Below the pieces are notes generated by a model that saw only the letters and a program-made list of their open reading frames with translations, was not told the origin of the DNA and did no database searches. The position numbers were made by a program, and so were the translations under genes. A DNA stretch of 64,000 nt from Streptomyces sp. NBC_01775. GTDB taxonomy: Bacteria; Actinomycetota; Actinomycetes; Streptomycetales; Streptomycetaceae. Within the stretch, counting starts at the first letter, position 1; every line of letters begins with the position of its first letter. Positions 39,044 to 47,442 of the stretch are shown here, one piece after another. The DNA lies in assembly GCF_035917675.1 (NCBI RefSeq), contig NZ_CP109104.1, forward strand, positions 6,076,001 through 6,140,000, read 5' to 3'.

Positions 39044-39964
39044 ATGCGATCGCTACGCGACTCCAGTGATGTACGCGAGGACCCGGACGGTCTGACCGGG
39101 CGGCTCCGTGAGGACGGCTATCTCTACCTGCCCGGTGCCCTCGACCCGGACAGGGCCGAGGCCGTCTCCGCCGACCTGCGCGCCGCGCTGCACGGGGTCG
39201 GCTGGCTGGACGAGCCGGGCACGACGCGGGTGCGCTCCCGCGACCGCAAGTTCACCGGCGAGTCGATGAGCGGGGGATACGCCGCGTTGCAGGGCGTGGA
39301 GTCGTTCCACGCCCTGGGCCACGACCAGGCCCTGCTGGAGCTGACCTCGGGCATCCTCGGCGGTCCGGGCTTCTGTCATCCGGCACGGGTGGGCAGGGTC
39401 TCGTTCCCCGAGGCCGGCGCGGGGGGCTTCTTCACCAGGCCGCACCAGGACTTCTCCGTCCTGCACGTCACCACGGACGTGCTCACGACCTGGATCCCGT
39501 TCACGGCCTGCTCGGACGACCACCAGGGCGTGTGCATCCTCCCCGGGTCCCACCGCGAGGGGTACCGGCGACCCGACCCCACGATGGGCGGCGCACGGCC
39601 GCTGTACGTACGGGAGGAACCGGAGGACCCACGATGGGCCACCGCCGACTTCCAGCTCGGGGACATCGTCGTCTTCCACAGCCTCACCGTGCACGGGGCG
39701 ATGACCAACCACAGCGACCGGGTCCGTCTGTCGGCCGACTTCCGCTACCAGCTGCCGACGGACCCGCTGCGGCCGGAGTGGTTGCACCCGCACGGATGGC
39801 CGCGCACCCCCGACTGGCCGGAGCTGACACAGGGCTGGAGCTCACAGCGGTGGACCGAGGCACCCGCCGAGGTTCCGCTGATCCCCGCGCCGGAGGGCCT
39901 CGAATACCTGGAGATACTCGACGGCCTCGAGCCGCCGCGGTCGCGCGTACTCTCCGGCGCATGA
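39044..39964 (+). CDS. PhyH-type Fe(II)/2-oxoglutarate dioxygenase
   Basis: GGAAGGGG precedes ATG 39044. The 306-residue protein starts LREDGYLYLPGALDPDRAEA, the usual opening of phytanoyl-CoA dioxygenase-like enzymes. The iron ligands are His134 and Asp136 (TRPHQDFSV) and the distal His217 (FHSLTVHGA). An arginine in DRVRLSADFRY should bind 2-oxoglutarate. The enzyme probably hydroxylates or otherwise oxidises a pathway intermediate. Confidence 0.85.
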   Translation: MRSLRDSSDVREDPDGLTGRLREDGYLYLPGALDPDRAEAVSADLRAALHGVGWLDEPGTTRVRSRDRKFTGESMSGGYAALQGVESFHALGHDQALLELTSGILGGPGFCHPARVGRVSFPEAGAGGFFTRPHQDFSVLHVTTDVLTTWIPFTACSDDHQGVCILPGSHREGYRRPDPTMGGARPLYVREEPEDPRWATADFQLGDIVVFHSLTVHGAMTNHSDRVRLSADFRYQLPTDPLRPEWLHPHGWPRTPDWPELTQGWSSQRWTEAPAEVPLIPAPEGLEYLEILDGLEPPRSRVLSGA

Positions 39965-40085
39965 CGGGCGACGGGCCCGACCGCGTCGAGCTGACCACCG
40001 CCTCCGCCCTCCGGCCGACGCGGAGCCGGTGCGGGCGTTCCGCCGGGACCTGTGGAATCAGTCAGTGACCAAGATCGGAGCGACT

Positions 40086-40892
40086 GTGCCGGATCCCTAC
40101 CTTCGTCCCGCCGCCGACACCACGATCGACCCGGAGGAACTCGCGGACCTGTGTACGCGCCTCCGCGCGCCCGACTGCCCGCGGGAGGGCGTTGTCGGGC
40201 TCGGCCGGTGGGAGCTGGAGTACCGCGACCCGCGCGCGTTCGCGACGACCGTGGAACTGCTGTTCCGCGACGGGGTCTACGACGTCGACGGACTCGCACG
40301 GCCCGCGGTCGTCCTCGACGGGGGCTCGTGGCTCGGGCTCAGCGTGCTGCGCTTCCGCTCGCTGTTCCCCGACGCGCTGATCCGCGCCTTCGAGCCCGAT
40401 CCGGAGCTGTTCGAGGTGCTGACCCGGAACCTGGAGCGCAACGGCGTCGGGAACGTGGAGCTGCACAACGTCGCCCTCGCCGACCAGGAGGGCGAGCTGG
40501 AGTTCCTGGCCACCGGCAACGACGCCGGAAGCCTGCGCGTACGGTCGCCCAGGGGCCGTCTCACGACGGTGCCCGCCCGGGTGCCGAGCGCGTACGTGAC
40601 CGCACCGCTGTCGCTGCTGAAGCTGAACGTCGAGGGCTCCGAATGGGACGTCATCGACGAACTGGGCGACCGGCTCGGCCTCGTGGACCAGTTGCTCATC
40701 GAATACCACGGCTTCGGTGACCTGCCGCAGACGCTCCACCGCATCCTCGGCCGTCTCCACGAGCACGGCTTCACCTACATCGTCAGCCATTTCAACGAGC
40801 GGAACCGAGCCTGTGTGCCACCGCTGCGGCTCACCGCCGACTTCCGGTACTTCCTGCTGATCTATGCCCGGCAACTCGGCGCGGGCGAATGA
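40086..40892 (+). CDS. FkbM-family methyltransferase
   Basis: GTG 40086 follows GGAG by 5 nt; a GTG at 40065 is also in frame. The 268-residue protein has a SAM-binding core typical of FkbM: VVLDGGSWLGLSVLRFRSLF, RAFEPDPELFEVLTRNLERN, VELHNVALADQEGELEF and LKLNVEGSEWDVID. FkbM enzymes O-methylate sugar or polyketide hydroxyls. Here a sugar or amino-alcohol hydroxyl is plausible. The radical SAM gene starts 12 nt later. Confidence 0.85.
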   Translation: MPDPYLRPAADTTIDPEELADLCTRLRAPDCPREGVVGLGRWELEYRDPRAFATTVELLFRDGVYDVDGLARPAVVLDGGSWLGLSVLRFRSLFPDALIRAFEPDPELFEVLTRNLERNGVGNVELHNVALADQEGELEFLATGNDAGSLRVRSPRGRLTTVPARVPSAYVTAPLSLLKLNVEGSEWDVIDELGDRLGLVDQLLIEYHGFGDLPQTLHRILGRLHEHGFTYIVSHFNERNRACVPPLRLTADFRYFLLIYARQLGAGE

Positions 40893-40903
40893 GGTGTTCG
40901 TAG

Positions 40904-41641
40904 ATGGGACTCTTCTCCGACCATCAGCCCATGTTCGTCGAGGTCGAGACGACCACGTACTGCAACCGCCGGTGCTCCTACTGCCCGAACAGCGTCTTCG
41001 ACCGTGGTCTGCGGGCGAACGAGGTCCAGATGTCCGAGGAGCTCTTTCACAAGATCGTGCAGGATCTGGGACGCAACCACTTCTGCAACCAGTTCAGTCC
41101 GCACAACTACGGTGAACCACTGGCCGACCGGCGCATGCCGCGACTCCTGGAAATGGCCAGGGCCGAGATGCCGAGGGCCCGTATCGCTCTCTACACCAAC
41201 GGCGACTACCTCACGCCCCAGCTCTTCGAGAAGCTCAACACGTCGGTCGACGCCTTCGTCATCACGCAGCACGGCGAGAAGATGCCGCCCGGCGTCAAGC
41301 AGATCCTCGACGAGTCCGGAGGCTCGCACCCGAAGATCCGCTACAAGACCTCGCAGGCCATCAAGCTGAACGCCTCCAACCGCGCCGGACTCATCCCCAT
41401 GGCGGTCAAGCGCCGCACGGCGTGCGGCGTGGTGATGAACGAGCTGCACATCAACGCGCACGGTCAACTCATCCTGTGCTGCGAGGACTTCCTCGCCCGG
41501 AAGGTCTTCGGGAACATGGCGGAGATGACGATCGAGGAGGCGTGGTCCTCGGAGGAGCGCATGCGGGTACACCGGGCCAACGTCCGCGGCGACTTCGCGC
41601 TGGACCAGTGCGCCACCTGCGGCCACGGCCGGATCACATGA
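40904..41641 (+). CDS. radical SAM/SPASM-type enzyme
   Basis: The 245-residue protein has the radical SAM motif C20-x3-C24-x2-C27 in TTYCNRRCSYC. The barrel shows ARIALYTNGDYL and VDAFVITQHGEKM. At the end, RRTACGVVMNELHINAHGQLILCCEDF and then DQCATCGHG give a cysteine set for at least one auxiliary cluster. This is the SPASM/Twitch pattern of enzymes that modify peptides or sugars. At 245 residues it is short, and no precursor peptide gene is evident, so a small-molecule substrate is likely. Its stop overlaps the next start. Confidence 0.85.
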   Translation: MGLFSDHQPMFVEVETTTYCNRRCSYCPNSVFDRGLRANEVQMSEELFHKIVQDLGRNHFCNQFSPHNYGEPLADRRMPRLLEMARAEMPRARIALYTNGDYLTPQLFEKLNTSVDAFVITQHGEKMPPGVKQILDESGGSHPKIRYKTSQAIKLNASNRAGLIPMAVKRRTACGVVMNELHINAHGQLILCCEDFLARKVFGNMAEMTIEEAWSSEERMRVHRANVRGDFALDQCATCGHGRIT

Positions 41642-42435
41642 TTCCGGAACCGTCGTCAGAGCAGTGCGGGCAGTACGAACGAGTGGTGGCCGTGTCCCCG
41701 CATTTCGACGACGCGGTGCTGTCCGTGGGCGGCCTCCTCGGGACCCTGGCGGGCCGTTCCCTCGTCGTCACCGTCCACGGCGGCCCTCCCCCGGACGGCC
41801 CGCCGTCCCGCTGGGACCGGCTGTGCGGGTTCGGTTCCGGTGCCGCCGCGGCGGCGGCCAGAGGAGAGGAGGACCGGGCCGCGTGCGGCGTCATCGGCGC
41901 GGACTTCGCGCACCTGCCCCTACCGGACGGCGCCTACGGCGCACCGGCGTCCGCCGGCGCGCTGACGGACGTGCTGGAGGCACATGTCACCGAGGAGACC
42001 CTGGTACTCGTCCCGGCCGGTGTCGCCCGGCACCCCGACCACCACCGCACCCGAGACGTGTCCCTGGCGGCACTGGAGGCGCTGGGCGCGGGCCAGGTGT
42101 GGCTGTACGCAGACCAGCCGTACGCGGGCTGGTCCGGCCACTGGGCCGGGCCGGGCGCGGAGGAACTGGCCGACGAGGTGTGGCGGGATCGCCTCGCGCC
42201 CGTCACGGAGAGCTTCGGCCTCCCGGAGGCGCGGACTCTTCGGCTCACGGACCAGATGTGGCGGGTGAAGCACCACGCGGCCCTCGCGTACGCGTCACAG
42301 CTGGGGCCGCTGGCCTCCCGAGCGGGCCATTTCCTGGCCTTCGACGGGCCGCTGCGGACCGAACTCGTCTGGCGGGTGGGGCTGAGGCCGGAATCCTCGA
42401 ACCCCGGCACAGCAGAAAGAATGAGTGGAAAGTGA
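41638..42435 (+). CDS. PIG-L family (GlcNAc deacetylase-like) hydrolase
   Basis: ATG 41638 overlaps the preceding stop. The 265-residue protein has the zinc site of PIG-L/MshB deacetylases: VVAVSPHFDDAVLSVGGLL (usually PHPDD, here PHFDD) and VARHPDHHRTRDVSLAAL. Such enzymes deacetylate N-acetyl-amino sugars or related amides in mycothiol and antibiotic pathways. With the glycosyltransferases beside it, it probably unmasks an amino sugar. Confidence 0.85.
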   Translation: MIPEPSSEQCGQYERVVAVSPHFDDAVLSVGGLLGTLAGRSLVVTVHGGPPPDGPPSRWDRLCGFGSGAAAAAARGEEDRAACGVIGADFAHLPLPDGAYGAPASAGALTDVLEAHVTEETLVLVPAGVARHPDHHRTRDVSLAALEALGAGQVWLYADQPYAGWSGHWAGPGAEELADEVWRDRLAPVTESFGLPEARTLRLTDQMWRVKHHAALAYASQLGPLASRAGHFLAFDGPLRTELVWRVGLRPESSNPGTAERMSGK

Positions 42436-43181
42436 ATATATTCTTCTATTGGTCCGGCCAGGAATTCGACTTCGGGAATTACCTCGCGGTCGCGTCCGCC
42501 GCGTGCCGCACGCCCGGCTCGAACGTCGTCGTGGTGGTGGACGAGCGCCCCGTGGACAACGTGCATTTCAGCAGGATCGAGCGGCTGCCCGGGGTCACGC
42601 TGGAGCCCCTCGACCTCGAATCGCTGGTCTCGCCCGAACTGCGGCTCCTCTACGGTCGTATGCGCTTCGTGGCGCACCGTTCGGACCTCGTGCGGCTCGC
42701 GCTGCTGGCCAAGTACGGGGGCGTGTATCTCGACACGGACACGTTGACGGTGGCCGACCTGAGCGGAACACCGGAGGTGCTGCTGCTGGACGACGGCAAG
42801 ATCGTCCACCTGGGTTGCATGGCTCTGCCCGCCGGCCACCCCGTACTGGCTGCCACGCTGGCCGTCCTGGAGGAAATGCCGGAGGTGGACCTGGACGTCT
42901 ACCAGAGCATCATCTACTACTGGACACGGGTCGTGCGCGCCCACTCACCGGCGGTGGAGTTCGGCGATCTCCACGCCTACTTCCCCGTGCACTGGAAGAG
43001 CTGGGAACGGGTGTTCACGGAGCGGTGGCCCTTGGAAGGGATCCGGGTCCTGCACCACTACGGATACCATAGTCGGCGGTACACGCGTGCCATGGACGAG
43101 GAGTGGATCCGCCGCAACGACTGCCTGTTCAGCGATCTCGCCCGCCCCCTGCTGCGCGACCTGCACGGTCTGGACCGGTAG
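42432..43181 (+). CDS. DXD glycosyltransferase (capsular/GT32-like)
   Basis: GTG 42432 overlaps the preceding stop (GTGA). The 249-residue protein starts VNIFFYWSGQEFDFGNYLAV. It has the nucleotide-sugar and metal motif RSDLVRLALLAKYGGVYLDT followed by DTLTVADL, the DXD signature of GT32-like transferases. The end RVLHHYGYHSRRYTRAMDEE is also family-like. It should transfer a sugar onto the pathway product. The first 20 codons are A/T-rich compared with the neighbours. Confidence 0.8.
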   Translation: MNIFFYWSGQEFDFGNYLAVASAACRTPGSNVVVVVDERPVDNVHFSRIERLPGVTLEPLDLESLVSPELRLLYGRMRFVAHRSDLVRLALLAKYGGVYLDTDTLTVADLSGTPEVLLLDDGKIVHLGCMALPAGHPVLAATLAVLEEMPEVDLDVYQSIIYYWTRVVRAHSPAVEFGDLHAYFPVHWKSWERVFTERWPLEGIRVLHHYGYHSRRYTRAMDEEWIRRNDCLFSDLARPLLRDLHGLDR

Positions 43182-43297
43182 GGCGCATGCGCGTAATCCC
43201 GTCTCCGGTGAGTAACCGCACGGGATACGCTGTCTCCAAGGATGTGTCGGGTGACCGGCGGACTGCGGACCGTACTGCGGACAGTTATGAGGGCGAA

Positions 43298-44863
43298 GTG
43301 AGCAACAGCAGTTTCATCTCCACCACGATTCCATATGTGAATGCCCGGCCGCACCTCGGGCATGCGCTGGAGTACGTTCAGGCGGACTGCTTCGCGCGCT
43401 TCATGCGCCTTCAGGGACGTGACGTCTTCTTCCTCACCGGCTCCGACGAAAACAGCCTGAAGAATGTCATCGCGGCCGAATCCGAGGGAATTCCGACGAG
43501 GGAACTCGTCGACCGGAACGTCGCCTATTTCGAGAACCTGACCGAGCAGCTCAAGCTCAGCCAGGACCAATTCATCCGGACGAGCGTGGACCCCCGTCAC
43601 ATCGCGGGCGCCTCCCGCGTCTGGGAATTGATCGCGGCCAACGACGACATCTACAAGCAGTCCTACGAAGGGCTGTACTGCGTCGGCTGCGAGCAGTTCT
43701 ACTCGCCGGCGGAGCTGGTGGACGGAAAGTGCCCCGAGCACCTGGTCCCGCCGGAGCTGGTCAAGGAGGAGAACTATTTCTTCCGGCTCTCCCGCTACCA
43801 GGACAGGCTCCTGGAGGCGCTCAAGAGCGGCCGGCTCCAGGTGGTCCCCAAGAGCCGCTACAACGAGGTCGTGAGCTTCGTCGAGTCCGGCCTGCAGGAC
43901 ATCAGCGTCTCCCGCTCCACGGAGCGCGCACGGGGCTGGGGCATCCCGGTGCCGGGCGACCCGAGCCAGGTGATCTACGTCTGGATCGACGCCCTCACCA
44001 ACTACATCAACGCGCTCGGCTGGTCCGACGGTGACGACCGCTACAAGCGCTACTGGGAGGACGCGGAATCCCGCACCCACGTCCTGGGCAAGGGCGTCAC
44101 GCGCTTTCACGCCGTCTACTGGCCCGCGATGCTCATGGCGGCAGATCTCCCGCTGCCCACGGAGACGATGGTGCACGGCTACATCACGGCCAACGGCCAG
44201 AAGCTCAGCAAGTCGCTGGGCAACGCGGTCGACCCCGTGGCGGTCATCGACAAGTACGGCATCGACGCGGTGCGGTACGCGCTGCTCGCCGACCTCTCGC
44301 CCTTCGAGGACGGGGACTTCAGCGAGGAGCGGCTCGTCCAGCGCTACACCAACGACCTGGCCAACGGCCTCGGCAACCTGGTCAGCCGGGTCGCCAGCAT
44401 GGTCGGACGCTACCGCGACGGGGTGATCCCGGAGGCGTCCGGCGAGCGCGAGGAGCAGGACGACCGGCTCGCCCAGCAGGTCGCGGACACCATCACCGGG
44501 GTGACGGCCTCGATGGAGCGCTGGGACCACCGTGAGGCGCTGAACCACGTCGGCGACCTGATCCGCGCCTCCAACTCGTACGTCGACGCCAACGCGCCGT
44601 GGCACCTCGCCAAGGCCGCGAAGGGCGGCGACGAGGCGGCGTCCGCCCGTATGGACACCGTCTTCCTGTACCTCGCGGGCGCCATCCGCCAGGCGAGCTT
44701 GCTGATGCTGCCCTTCGTGCCGGAGTCGGCGGAGAAGATCCTCAAGGTCGTCGGTGAGGAGAACCACCGCCTCGTCGAGCCCTCGGCCTGGCTCGACGGC
44801 CTGGCAGGCAGGGCGATGGAGCGGCCCGAGCCGATCTTCCCGCGGCTCGACGTGGTGGTCTGA
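43298..44863 (+). CDS. metG: methionyl-tRNA synthetase, probable second (resistance-type) copy
   Basis: The start GTG 43298 follows GAGG; an ATG at 43187 would add residues unlike the family. The 521-residue enzyme is complete: STTIPYVNARPHLGHALEYV (HIGH-type motif, residues 18-22), the zinc-knuckle region YCVGCEQFYSPAELVDGKCP, VIYVWIDALTNYINALGW, HAVYWPAMLMAADLPLPTE and GQKLSKSLGNAVDPV (KMSKS-type, about residues 302-306), then an anticodon domain. It belongs to the shorter Bacillus-type lineage, whereas the housekeeping Streptomyces enzyme I recall is of another type. A copy inside a biosynthetic cluster next to an MccF-like gene suggests self-resistance to a MetRS inhibitor. Confidence 0.85.
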   Translation: MSNSSFISTTIPYVNARPHLGHALEYVQADCFARFMRLQGRDVFFLTGSDENSLKNVIAAESEGIPTRELVDRNVAYFENLTEQLKLSQDQFIRTSVDPRHIAGASRVWELIAANDDIYKQSYEGLYCVGCEQFYSPAELVDGKCPEHLVPPELVKEENYFFRLSRYQDRLLEALKSGRLQVVPKSRYNEVVSFVESGLQDISVSRSTERARGWGIPVPGDPSQVIYVWIDALTNYINALGWSDGDDRYKRYWEDAESRTHVLGKGVTRFHAVYWPAMLMAADLPLPTETMVHGYITANGQKLSKSLGNAVDPVAVIDKYGIDAVRYALLADLSPFEDGDFSEERLVQRYTNDLANGLGNLVSRVASMVGRYRDGVIPEASGEREEQDDRLAQQVADTITGVTASMERWDHREALNHVGDLIRASNSYVDANAPWHLAKAAKGGDEAASARMDTVFLYLAGAIRQASLLMLPFVPESAEKILKVVGEENHRLVEPSAWLDGLAGRAMERPEPIFPRLDVVV

Positions 44864-44930
44864 CCGACAGCGGAAGCCCGGGGGCGAGGGATTCCTCGCT
44901 TCCGGTCGGCTGATGAGGGGGCAATGAATC

Positions 44931-46940
44931 GTGACAGCCATGTCGGATCTGGTGGACATAACCACCACTTCGGTAGGCCGAGACACTCTGCTCACCACGT
45001 ACAGCAGCTTCTTCGAGAACATCTCGTACAGCGGTTCATTCCGCGTTGTGGTGACCATCGACCCCGCATACGGAGTCGAGGAAGAGGAGGTGGAGGAGAC
45101 CGTACGGTTCCTTGAGGATCTGCCGAGGCAGTATTCCCAAGTCCGCGAGGTCGTAGTGGAACGCCTCCCGAAGCGGATCGGTTTGCAAGGCGCGCTTTCA
45201 CTGCTTTTCGCGCATGCCGCGGCTCCGGTCGGAGTGCACTTGGAAGACGACTGGAGGTTCATCGCACCTGTGGACCTGGACGTCCTGATCTCCGAGCTGT
45301 ACGCGCACGAAAGCAGCCAAATAGTGCTGACGAACTCGCATGCGGCAAGAGGCGGGACCTTCGAGCGCCTCGACGAGGTGGCGGAGGTCCCGGGAACCGC
45401 GGGCCGTCTGCTCCGGCTGAACAGGTCGAGCTGGGCGGCGCACTATATGCCGCTGTGCCCCCATCTCCACCGCACGGACCGGTGGGCACCGACCGTCGCG
45501 AGGGCTCTCGCGCTCACCGACGGTGTGCGATGCCCGGACGAACGGGTGCGCGAGCGGGTTGTGGCCGAGCAGGCGACGGACCGGCACAACGTGCTGTGGA
45601 CGCGTGATGTCGTCGCCGAGGACCTGGGCCGCGAGTGGCTGGTCAAGCGCGCCCGGTACAAGGCCATCACCCCGGAGTACGCGGGGGACGCCGAGACCGG
45701 CGGTGCGACGCGGAGATCCGGCGACGCACCACTCGTACTGAAGCGTTCGGCCGCTCTGAGATCCCGGGCCGAGAAGTTGATCCCCGGCATGACGCAGACA
45801 TTCCACAAACGCCCCGAGAACTTCGCCGACGGGGAATACCCCGTGTACGCGGAACGCGGTCGCGGATCCCTTCTGTGGGACGTCGACGGCAACTCCTACG
45901 TGGACTTCGTCATGGCGCTCGGCGCGGCCTCACTCGGCCATGACCATCCGGTGCTGAGCAACGTCGTCCGAGAGCGGCTCGGCCGTGGGGTGCTGCTGTC
46001 CCTTCCGGCCCAGACCGAAATCACCGCGGCTGAAGAGCTGGTGAGCGCGGTCCCCGGAATCGAGATGGTCCGATTCCTCAAGACGGGCGCGGAGGCGTGC
46101 TCGGCCTCCATGCGTCTTGCCCGGCACCTGACCGGACGAGAGCACTTCCTCCTGGCCGGATATCACGGCTGGCACGACCAGTTGGGCGGGCCCAGCGCGG
46201 GCGTTCCGACCAGTGCCGCACGGCTGGGGGAGCGCTCGACCCTAGACAGCCCTGCCGACGAATCGCGATTCCTCGCGGCGGTGCGTGAGCGCGGTGAGCA
46301 GCTCGCGGGCGTGATGGTGAGCACGCCGTACCACCGGGTGCTCAGCGCCGAGTTCCTGAGCGAACTCCGCGCCGCCTGCGACGAGCACGGTTGCCTGCTG
46401 GTGCTCGACGAGATCGTCACCGGATTCCGGCTCGCTCCCGGCGGCTTGGGACAGTTCCACGGCGTGCACGCGGACATTCTCTGCTTTTCCAAGGGGATGG
46501 CGGCCGGAATGCCCCTGGCGGCGGTTGCCGGCCCACGGCACATCATGGACAGGTTCGCCGAGATCCGGGTCTCCACGACCTTCGGCGGTGAACTCCTTTC
46601 CCTGGAGGCCATGAAGGCGGCACTGCGCGAGTACGGGCGGACCAACTACTACGAGCACATCGCGGCGCTCGGGCGACAGCTACGTGACGGGATCAACGAG
46701 CATGCGGTGGGGCTGGGACTCGGCGAGATCGTGACCGGCTACGACCCGATGCCGTGCCTGCACTTCGATACGGACCCCGCAGCACACCAGCGGATCGCCC
46801 GGAAGTTCCTGGCAGAGATGGCGCGACGCGGGTTCCTGCTGCGACGTGACGTCAACTTCATCTCCGCGGCCCACACTTCGGACCAGATCGATGACGCGGT
46901 GTCGGCCTCGGCGGAAGCGCTGAGAGCGGCCCACACTTGA
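44931..46940 (+). CDS. glycosyltransferase-like / class III aminotransferase fusion
   Basis: GTG 44931 follows GAGGGGG by 9 nt. The 669-residue protein has two parts. Residues 1 to about 240 look like a GT-A glycosyltransferase (VDITTTSVGRDTLLTTYSSF, then GVHLEDDWRF with the acidic metal motif). Residues about 275-669 are a glutamate-1-semialdehyde-aminotransferase-like PLP enzyme: GNSYVDFVMALGAASLGHDH, FLKTGAEACSASMRLARHLT, LLVLDEIVTGFRL, and the PLP lysine Lys521 in CFSKGMAAGMPLAA. The fusion suggests that one protein both handles and aminates a sugar-like or ketone-bearing intermediate. I do not know a described protein with this architecture. Confidence 0.8.
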   Translation: MTAMSDLVDITTTSVGRDTLLTTYSSFFENISYSGSFRVVVTIDPAYGVEEEEVEETVRFLEDLPRQYSQVREVVVERLPKRIGLQGALSLLFAHAAAPVGVHLEDDWRFIAPVDLDVLISELYAHESSQIVLTNSHAARGGTFERLDEVAEVPGTAGRLLRLNRSSWAAHYMPLCPHLHRTDRWAPTVARALALTDGVRCPDERVRERVVAEQATDRHNVLWTRDVVAEDLGREWLVKRARYKAITPEYAGDAETGGATRRSGDAPLVLKRSAALRSRAEKLIPGMTQTFHKRPENFADGEYPVYAERGRGSLLWDVDGNSYVDFVMALGAASLGHDHPVLSNVVRERLGRGVLLSLPAQTEITAAEELVSAVPGIEMVRFLKTGAEACSASMRLARHLTGREHFLLAGYHGWHDQLGGPSAGVPTSAARLGERSTLDSPADESRFLAAVRERGEQLAGVMVSTPYHRVLSAEFLSELRAACDEHGCLLVLDEIVTGFRLAPGGLGQFHGVHADILCFSKGMAAGMPLAAVAGPRHIMDRFAEIRVSTTFGGELLSLEAMKAALREYGRTNYYEHIAALGRQLRDGINEHAVGLGLGEIVTGYDPMPCLHFDTDPAAHQRIARKFLAEMARRGFLLRRDVNFISAAHTSDQIDDAVSASAEALRAAHT

Positions 46941-47442
46941 GCGGTGCTGTCGCTGGGTGATCAGGTGGCAGGCAGCCATATTGTTTCACCCGCCGCCCTG
47001 TGCCTCGCGAATTCGAGGCGGCGCCGAGTTACTTCCCGGCAGAGTGCTTCGAAGTGCTGTGCGCACATGCGCGGACGCACTGCCGGCCGTGAGCCATGCC
47101 ACCGCGGCTTCGGACAAGAGACCCACTCCGGTCCGCGCCGGGCGGGGCGCCGGAGGTGCCCCGGGTCGAGCAGACGACCGAATGGCCACGGGCGAGTGCT
47201 GTGCCGGCCACCGTGCGGGAGAGGAAGGCCCGTTCCCCCAACAACCGGCACACGCACGCGACTTGCCCCTCTGCGGGTGGGCGCAGGTATCCGGCATCTC
47301 CGTCCTTGCCTGACGGCCGACTCGATATTACGATCACGCGCCGAGGCGGCATGCCCCTTCTAGGACCTGCGGGTCCGATGGTTGCGATCTTGAAAGGTTG
47401 CGGTTCGGCCCACCCGTCACAGCGCCAGAGGGAGTAGCCCCG
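46941..47442. other. 502-nt gap inside the cluster
   Basis: No convincing gene is present; small frames on both strands lack ribosome sites and family features. The region breaks the otherwise continuous operon and carries a candidate promoter at 47306-47334 for the second half of the cluster. It could be the scar of a lost gene. Confidence 0.5.
47306..47334 (+). promoter_or_regulatory. candidate promoter of the second cluster operon
   Basis: TTGCCT (47306-47311) and TACGAT (47329-47334) are 17 nt apart. The region is A/T-richer than the surroundings. The HemK-like gene begins about 108 nt downstream of the -10 box. Confidence 0.4.

Noticed and set aside
43058..45262. A 734-codon minus-strand frame opposite metG
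   Set aside because: It is the mirror of the MetRS and GT-aminotransferase genes, has no ribosome site or domain, and its residue composition is that of a shadow frame.
46957..47363. Short frames in the 502-nt gap of the cluster
   Set aside because: They lack ribosome sites and recognisable features; a precursor peptide for the radical SAM enzyme was looked for here and not found.
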